In this document: positions 9,601 through 14,874 of the stretch, in pieces
Numbering within the stretch: the stretch's first letter is position 1
Layout: each line of letters starts with the position of its first letter
NCBI GenBank assembly: GCA_900404475.1
Contig: OUQQ01000518.1
Location: 1,766 to 16,639 of the forward strand
DNA from: Spongospora subterranea
Taxonomy: Eukaryota > Endomyxa > Phytomyxea > Plasmodiophorida > Plasmodiophoridae
DNA: 14,874 nucleotides
Direction of reading: 5' to 3'
Notes under the pieces: generated by a model
Told to the model about the DNA's origin: nothing
Seen by the model: the letters and a program-made list of their open reading frames with translations, nothing else
The model's database searches: none
Position numbers and translations under genes: made by a program

Positions 9601-10082
9601 GGGGGACTTCCACAAAGGATTGCACTGTTCTTCGAGCCAGCATATCCGCATCCAAATCAGTTTTGCCAGTGGCTACGAATCCAGTTCTACTTCCAACCAC
9701 GTTTATGTCGGATTTTGAAGGCGATTCTTTAGGCACAGCGTGTTCTAAGTCACCTCCTGTCTCAATAACAATGGAACCCTCTGTTTATCGGTCGGCCCCA
9801 GAGGATGCTGATGAACCTGCAGAGCTGGCGGAATCGCAATCTAAGACATGTACAGATCGATGTTCTGGTTTGGGATCGCAGGTCACTTTACCTTGTGGCT
9901 CCAACCATGTCTACATCAATAATGTTGTTGGCATTGATGTCTCGGTGGCGATGTACGATTCATCACATCGCTCCAAGCAACTAGATCGAACTCTCACTTC
10001 TAAAGGACCCGTTGAAGTGATGGAAGATCACCTTCCGCTTCCTGTTCACCACGATGATGGAAGCAAAATGCCGGTTACGTGA
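6665..10082 (+). CDS. NSD-like histone lysine methyltransferase (PHD-C5HCH-AWS-SET-postSET), 1051 aa, six exons
   Basis: Exons: 6665-6808, 6862-7044, 7096-7328, 7385-7669, 7717-8701 and 8757-10082. Introns are 53, 51, 56, 47 and 55 nt; coding length is 3156 nt. A C4HC3 PHD finger spans residues 51-105 (C51, C54, C74, C77, H82, C85, C102, C105). A C5HCH-type Cys/His array follows at about 112-193, ending CTRCP.SYHVAC as in NSD proteins. A basic linker (about 280-465) leads to AWS (470-506), SET (about 516-633) with RGCG, NHSCAPNC at 592-599 and YDY at 629-631, and post-SET Cys647, Cys649 and Cys654. All expected cofactor and zinc residues seem present. AWS-SET-postSET enzymes of this class mostly methylate H3 Lys36; the target is inferred. 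Residues 660-1051 are Ser/Asp-rich and disordered; no PWWP, WW or SRI domain is seen. The ATG at 6665 follows an in-frame stop; exon 1 is the least certain part. Confidence 0.9.
7045..7095 (+). other. 51-nt stop-free phase-0 intron between PHD and C5HCH modules
   Basis: It starts GTACAA, has a T-rich centre and TTGAT near the 3' end, and ends CACAG. The reading frame is open throughout, so retention would add 17 residues rich in Trp, Phe and Cys between the PHD finger and the next zinc array. Splicing gives the tight LVGK-KVCFSC junction. Confidence 0.6.
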
Positions 10083-10519
10083 ATATATTTTTTAGATAGT
10101 CATTAAGAGTATTGCAGTTTTATTTCTGTTCAAGTACCTTTTACTTCGTGGATCCTTAATTTCTAATATATCTATCAAATACATCTCGCAAGTCAAACGC
10201 CTGAAGTACTTAATTCAAAACCCAATTTTTTTCGATGATCAATCCATAGACCCTGATCAACTTCAAGGATCAGGACAGATCACCGGTTAATGTGTCCTCA
10301 AAATTACTCAGAGATGAATGGTTTGAAGAGCGGCTGATACATTAATTACAGGCATGTTGAATTTCGGTCAATAATGGCCTTATTTGAAGCGATGACAGTC
10401 CAATTTCAAGGAGTAAATCGATGTGCAATCATTCAGGATTCCAAGTTCCGCAACCTGACTCCAATGGAAGCTGATTCCGCATAGTGTAAGAATGTTGGAA
10501 TTCGACTTATCGATCACCT
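10083..10519. other. 3' intergenic region of the SET-domain gene
   Basis: No coding signal is seen in these 437 bp of AT-rich sequence. A perfect 7-bp hairpin lies at 10252-10258 and 10268-10274 (CCTGATC, 9-nt loop, GATCAGG), about 170 bp past the SET-gene stop. Its role is unknown. No obvious AATAAA follows the stop codon. Confidence 0.5.
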
Positions 10520-10778
10520 TCACTCAACAATTTCAATTTTTTTTAAAGTGCGTGCGCAGTTTTGTATTTTGTGATGATGGATTAACCTTTGAAGGAATGT
10601 ATTCAATATTCGCACAGAGATGGACCTGTGGCTTTTATATCTCTTCATAGCATATTCTGATTGCTGAACAGAGAGACGATCGCCATTAGCGTCAAGGACT
10701 CGATATGCACCCATATATCTGTAGGACGGATCTGTGCCTGTGTTGACACGCTTTTCAATGCGACAGGCACAACAACCT
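10520..10778 (-). CDS. Possible 3' exon of an unrecognised gene
   Basis: On the minus strand a frame runs from a TTTGCAG acceptor-like site (ending about 10775) to a stop at 10520-10522. The part before about 10610 has protein-like composition, with GCCACRIEKRVNTGTDPSYR then YMGAYRVLDANGDRLS and SEYAMKRY; the last 25 or so residues look like read-through or poor coding. A stop lies in frame just upstream of the acceptor-like site, so an upstream exon would be needed; I could not find it convincingly between 10780 and 11220. It would be convergent with the SET gene. It could also be a pseudogene fragment. I do not recognise the family. Confidence 0.3.
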
Positions 10779-11229
10779 GCAAATCTTTACAAAAATAAGT
10801 ACAATTCTTTTGGCATAGCTTTTGCAGGCAGCTTAATACATCTATATATAGTTAAATTCGCAGTGAAAAACTTAGAATAGAAGGCGATGATGAAGCCTGG
10901 ATGGTGCAGGACAATTTCAGAAAGCCAACTCTTTTGCTCTGCAAAGTCTGGTTAATGTTGTAAAAATTGTCGTGCATCTTTCAATGAATACGAGTTCTGC
11001 CATCAACCTCGTTCCTTCTAAATCGTTCGCACCCCCTTCTGAATGTCTGAGCCACTTTGCATCGGTGACAAACTCTTTCTCCGTCGACCTCCAACCATCC
11101 GTCGCGCGGAGGCTCTGCGTCTTGCCGCCGTCGCTATGATTCAGTGCATTAGCGTTTAAAGCATTTGGAGGCAACGCTTTATGTATTCTGCGAGTTGTCG
11201 AACAATATAAGCGCATTTAAGCATAGAGA
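10779..11229. other. Unassigned AT-rich stretch left of the copia relic
   Basis: An open minus-strand frame at 10917-11216 begins inside sequence that still matches the reverse-transcriptase fragment in another frame. It resembles no copia RNase H I can confirm. I see no LTR, polypurine tract or gene, so this is probably decayed transposon or spacer sequence. Confidence 0.4.
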
Positions 11230-11725
11230 AAGAACCAATCTTAGGATATCACCTCTGACAACAGGGGCATAAATATTGTGATAATATATTCCTCACGTTA
11301 ACTCTGGTTCTTCTCTGGACGATCGAGATCCATCAGGGAACTCAGGCGAATCCTTGAACTACAAGCCTCGCTTTGAACCAAATATCTTCGTTGGCTTCAT
11401 TCCTGACCACAAATACCCATCGGCAACCTATGGCTTTGGCTCCCTTTGGTAATACCATTCTTTCTTCCCACGTCTTATGATCTATCAATTGTTCCAATTC
11501 CTGATTTATGGCCTGACACCAGTTCGCCTTGTTTTCTCCATTGATTGCCTCGTCGTATGATCGCGATTCGTTGATTGTTTTACATTGCCATTTTTGACCA
11601 GTTGTGATGGACTGGATCTCCGTATCTTTCAGGTTGAACTCGAACCTTCTTTCATTTGATAATATTCCTCTCAATGACCTATCCCTGATATGAATCATCT
11701 CCCTGCCCATATCCGTCAGAAACAT
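11230..11725 (-). pseudogene. copia reverse transcriptase remnant, N-terminal part only
   Basis: The frame 11725-11342 contains the RVT_2 opening: SYDEAINGENKANWCQAINQ, then ELEQLIDHKTWE, IGCRWVFVVRNE and FKARLVVQGFA, followed at once by a stop. After a frame change, IYAPVVRGDILRLVLSL (about 11290-11232) matches the next RT block. The YVDD catalytic block and RNase H are not found further left, so RT is truncated before its active site. Confidence 0.8.
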
Positions 11726-11892
11726 TTTGATTCTCCTAAGATTCTCGTCATCTACAATATTGCCATCCCTGTCATCACCGCTGTTGTCATCTCGATTGTG
11801 TTATCATCATCATCATAGCTATTATGATCTTCCTCTTCCAGTTGATAATCCTCATCTCGTCCTCGTTCATCAATTTCCGCAGCTTCCGAGAA

Positions 11893-12770
11893 TCAATCGT
11901 CTTGCGATCGATTACCAAACCTGTTCTCATTGAATATTACATCGCGATGGACAGTGATCTTACCCAATAACCTGTCGTATAGACGACGATATCCTTTCTG
12001 ATCTTGAGAATATCTCACAAATATATATTTCTTCGATTTCGCTTCAGCCTTTGTCTTTTGGTGTTTTGGAATACGAGCGTAGGGATCACAGCCAAAACAA
12101 CGAAGACGAACGATCAGGTTTTGATTTCTTGAGGATTTGGTGGGGTGGGGTTGTCGACTTATTTGATGGATGTGGACACAAATTTAGGATGTTGGTAGCT
12201 GTGAGTATGGCGTGACTTATGAAATTATTGGGCAGCATTACCATCGCTCTGGCTGAATCCATGGCCCACGCTCGGCCAGATTTGGTTCTGAAGCAAAAGG
12301 AATGTTTTGAGTGAAACTAGATATATACTCGGCTACGTTATCGCCATGTAGGATCTTAACTTCTTGTCTGTTTTGTTTCTATCCTCTTCTTAACTTCGCA
12401 AAACTTTGAAATCGCTCCCTTTTTTGTATACATGAGATCAGTTTTCTTGAACCAAAAGGCATCCTCAGTAAAAATAACAAAATGATTCTGACCGTGATCA
12501 GAAATTCCCTTGTGATCGCTGATATCCATCCAAATAATTTAACAGACTTCCTTCACTCTGAAGGCTTCCGTGTCTTTGGAAAAGATTTCCTTTTTACCTA
12601 ACCGATAGGACAGGGTTCGCAGAACTCGGCAGGAAAGATACTGATACGATCATTTCCATCAGGCTTTCATCATCAGTCTAATATTAGGGATATATTGCGA
12701 TGCCCAAGGCGATCGTCCCATAGCATGATATCGTTGTCTTTTGTGGTGACCGACTTCTTGGCCATCTCTC
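11893..12770 (-). pseudogene. copia integrase remnant
   Basis: The GAG-pre-integrase/HHCC block reads MLWDDRLGHRNISLILD (His of LGH at 12700-12702), followed by CEPC with cysteines near 12619-12621 and 12610-12612. The core is scattered: FVIFTEDAFWFKKTDL near 12480-12430, and ILHGDNVAEY with the second core Asp at 12340-12342. A piece matching the helix after the catalytic Glu (ARAMVMLP) follows near 12260. The C-terminal part is the best kept: FGCDPYARIPKHQ, SKKYIFVRYSQDQKGYRR and GKITVHRDVIFNE, ending at a stop at 11893-11895. Several TAA, TAG and TGA codons and frame changes lie between these blocks. Confidence 0.75.
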
Positions 12771-12859
12771 CGCTGGAGTCCTCGTCAAATCTTCACACGT
12801 CATTGTTCATCCCGCCTCCAATAATAACTTCACCGTTTGTCAATCCATTGACATTTCTC

Positions 12860-13289
12860 CTCGACAAACGTCACCTTTCTAGCACCTTTAGTCGCGGCTG
12901 GGACTGAGAAGAGATTGGTGTCTCCGATACTGGGGACATGGAGGACATTCAGCATCTCTCGTGGCCCTAAATTACCTATTCCCTTTCCTGTTCCTTTTGT
13001 ATAAGGTGCTATTGTCCGCTATCTGGATGTTGGTACTATCTCGTCAATAAACAGCGATTCCTTCTCTCACACCGGTCATGTGTTTACTGCATCCAGAATC
13101 CGCCGCCCACCGTCGTCCTGTTAATGGCCACAAAGCCCTCTTACACCATGAAGTGGATGGTTTATTTTGTTTGAAGCATGCAGGTCGCAACTGAGGATGC
13201 TTCATCCAGCACTTGAGCTCGCCTCCTCGGTGTTGCTTGCCACACCCATTACACGCCTTATACTCTGCACTCTTTATATACTCGTTCAC
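12860..13289 (-). pseudogene. copia zinc knuckle and aspartic protease remnant
   Basis: The frame at 13289-13044 carries a CCHC-like knuckle (CNGCGKQHRGGELKCW) and then the protease active-site block WAADSGCSKHMTG with the DSG triad. The frame breaks at a stop at 13044-13046. The protease continues in other frames: TNIQIADNST just downstream, then EMLNVLHVPSIGDTNLFSV near 12955-12899 and VTFVEEKCQW near 12870. At least two frameshifts and one stop interrupt it, so no functional protease can be made. Confidence 0.75.
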
Positions 13290-13297
13290 CCAAGTTC

Positions 13298-13819
13298 TTA
13301 GTCCTGGCTATTCTCAGCTTCCTGTAAGCGGATTACTATCTCACCAGTAGTGATTTGTGATATATTGCGGCTGAAAGCCTCGACGAGACTTTCGAATTTC
13401 CGTCTTGCACAAACCAGAATGGCGTTTGATAAAGCAGAGTCAGGCAAGCTTCCGATTAACGTGCTTCCTTGTAAAGAGCAGAAAACAGTTCCTTTTTCCT
13501 GGTTTAGCGAATTCAACGACTGTTTAATACCTTTCCCAAAGAACAGCAGCGTTATATTCTGCCAACTTTCTGCGATTTCTTTGATGTATGCGAATACATC
13601 AAACGTCGTCTTCTTCTCCAGAGCTCCGTCCAAGTACACGGATCTCAAACTAGACAGAGGAAATCCTCGTGCGATTTTATCCTCCTCCTTCGACTCAGGA
13701 TCTGGCTTATTCAGCTCGTTAGCATCGAGTGCCACGATTACCTGTCTTTTCCAGTTGATGAAATCACTACTCCCGTTCAGTGTCGGGATCTTTGACAGTA
13801 GCCTGTCAGCACACACCAT
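13298..13819 (-). pseudogene. gag: copia gag remnant (UBN2-type capsid region)
   Basis: An ATG at 13819 opens a 173-codon frame ending at 13298. The N-terminus (LLSKIPTLNGSSDFINWKRQ) fits the gag start of Ty1/copia elements, where the capsid region begins with a conserved L.G..NF..W motif. The end reads GEIVIRLQEAENSQD. The frame stops just before the zinc knuckle, which continues in a different frame, so a frameshift has separated them. It is the longest intact piece of the element. Confidence 0.7.
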
Positions 13820-13849
13820 GTTGATGTTGGCCGTGTTCTTGGCCCAAGT

Positions 13850-13902
13850 ACGGAACCTTTGTGCCTTTTTTATGTCTCATTATGCACTTCTCCGAGGTGA
13901 AA
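13850..13902 (+). repeat. Left arm of a 53-bp imperfect inverted repeat
   Basis: This arm starts ACGGAACCTTTGTGCC and ends CGAGGTGAAA. Its reverse complement recurs at 14074-14126 with 47 of 53 positions identical and no gaps. It begins 30 bp upstream of the gag start codon of the copia relic, so it could derive from an element leader or LTR edge. Similarity fades beyond the arm on both sides. Confidence 0.8.
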
Positions 13903-14073
13903 GCACCCCAAGGACAGATCCGAAAGTCTTTGTTGCGAACGAAAGCCTCAAAATCGTTGCGCCCAAAATGGTTTGTTTGGCCATGACGGAGAACTAAAAC
14001 CAATGTATAGCAAATAGAGAACCCTTCCTTATCTAACTGTACTGAGTATCCGCAAATTCCAAACTTCGAACAG

Positions 14074-14126
14074 TTTCCCCTCGAAGAAGTGAATAATGAG
14101 ACATGGAAAAGGCACAGAGGTTCCGT
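14074..14126 (-). repeat. Right arm of the 53-bp imperfect inverted repeat
   Basis: Reverse complement of 13850-13902, differing at six positions; the arms are separated by 171 bp. Translated in the two comparable frames, the differences I checked change the amino acid, so the repeat does not look conserved as protein. The intervening 171 bp contain no recognisable gene. Confidence 0.8.
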
Positions 14127-14874
14127 CGATGTTGCCCGTGGTCTCTATTTTAAACCCAAAAATGTGTGGCGATGTTGACAATCTGGTCGATAGTCGCGTA
14201 TCCATCAATAAGGGTTCGGTCGATAAAGTTATTGCGGCGATGCTGCCGCGTCCCGTAATCTGCATTCTTCAGCAATCGTTCAATAACGGGAATATGGACT
14301 TAGATCAAGTCTGTGGAAATCAAATGCATGCGAATTCATCTTCATAGATGTTCGTTGACGCCAGAGATCAACTATTGCAGCCGCGTATCCGCACACGGCC
14401 CGACTTTGCCAATCGATTCGTTCCCACGCATCAAAATTGTGCAAGTGGGCACCATCCCGTTGCTGACTGAATCATGATAAATCATGTGGCGCCGATCCAA
14501 CGTGGATCTCCACTATGTTTGCTTCGTTTTTCGCAACAACGCGCTGTTCACTTGAACTTCAAACAGCCACGAAAACTATTAGAAAAGCACGACACCGGAA
14601 TCGCGCTGCTATTGCCAGCAGCAGCGTATCTCAACGGTTATTTCCATCGATACATCCTCTGGTTTATTTCCTAATTCTGCCATGGTCCTGCGATGAACTC
14701 CGGAGCGTTCGTCGAATCCGACGTCTAATATTCGATTAGTGAATCCGAGCAGCAATACTCTCCGATATCATGGCGGGTACAGTCCATTCCATGGTCTACA
14801 CAGGTAGAACCGCTCTTCAGCCACCCTTCCTGGGGTGTACCGGAGATGGTTCATGAATCATAACCGCTGGTGGG
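14127..14874. other. Unassigned sequence at the right edge
   Basis: Short open frames exist on the plus strand (14096-14347, 14474-14674, 14515-14739), but none has a recognisable domain, a convincing start or splice partners. The pattern of short frames resembles decayed repetitive DNA. I see no tRNA, LTR or gene here. Confidence 0.4.

Larger units (their letters stand above)
11230..13819 (-). mobile_element. Decayed, LTR-less Ty1/copia retrotransposon
   Basis: Read on the minus strand, the order is gag, zinc knuckle, protease, integrase, reverse transcriptase, which is the Ty1/copia (Pseudoviridae) order because integrase precedes RT. Coding is broken by several frameshifts and in-frame stops. 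RT ends shortly after its first conserved block, and the rest of RT and RNase H are missing. No LTR pair or primer-binding site is visible on either side. The element is therefore an inactive fossil that cannot encode its own enzymes. It occupies the gene-poor right side of the window. Parts are listed separately. Confidence 0.85.

Noticed and set aside
10917..11216. Minus-strand frame with an STEKEF motif as copia RNase H
   Set aside because: The resemblance to the STEAEY motif of copia RNase H is too short and its context does not match; not called.
13350..13997. 215-codon plus-strand frame
   Set aside because: Antisense of the copia gag remnant; the minus strand has the recognisable gag motif.
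14096..14347. Plus-strand frame sharing an IMRH-KGT-VP peptide with antisense of 13850-13902
   Set aside because: The shared peptide comes from the inverted repeat; differences between the arms alter amino acids in both frames, so there is no sign of protein-level conservation.
1..14874. tRNA genes, rRNA or CRISPR arrays
   Set aside because: No T-arm plus anticodon arrangement, rRNA-like stretch or regularly spaced repeat was seen on reading both strands.

Overview
The window looks like nuclear DNA of a fungus, probably an early-diverging zoosporic (chytrid-like) lineage. This is inferred from very short GT-AG introns (42-56 nt, several with CTAAC, CTGAC or CTAAT branch sites), gene architecture and a Ty1/copia relic. 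No rRNA or marker gene confirms it. Every complete gene is interrupted by introns, so uninterrupted reading frames badly under-describe them. I rebuilt four gene models by hand, with 16 introns in total. In each model the splice phases agree and the total coding length is a multiple of three.

Layout. Positions 1-187 (minus strand) hold the likely 5' end of an unrecognised gene that runs off the left edge; its start codon leads into a run of G. Positions 188-1105 are intergenic. Three genes follow in tandem on the minus strand. First is a 570-residue, mostly disordered protein with an EF-hand-like helical pair (1106-2923). Next is a 652-residue protein with an N-terminal helical bundle resembling the MLKL/HeLo-type N-domain, followed by about eleven Sel1 repeats (3114-5376). 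Last is a 187-residue histidine phosphotransfer (HPt) protein with an N-terminal MGC..SK lipidation signal (5543-6259). A 405-bp divergent intergenic region separates the HPt gene from a plus-strand gene (6665-10082). That gene encodes a 1051-residue NSD-like lysine methyltransferase with PHD, C5HCH, AWS, SET and post-SET domains.

The right third is gene-poor. It has an orphan possible exon (about 10520-10778, minus) and a decayed, LTR-less Ty1/copia element on the minus strand (about 11230-13819). In that element gag, zinc knuckle, protease, integrase and the start of reverse transcriptase can be recognised across shifted frames and stops. Just beyond gag lies a 53-bp imperfect inverted repeat (13850-13902 and 14074-14126). 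The final 750 bp hold nothing I can identify.

How the genes may work together (inference). A lipid-anchored HPt would relay phosphate between a histidine kinase and a response regulator at a membrane. The adjacent Sel1 protein has the architecture of a scaffold or sensor coupled to a possible membrane-active helical bundle. Adjacency alone does not show that the two are linked. The methyltransferase is a chromatin enzyme, probably directed at H3K36, and shares only the divergent promoter region.
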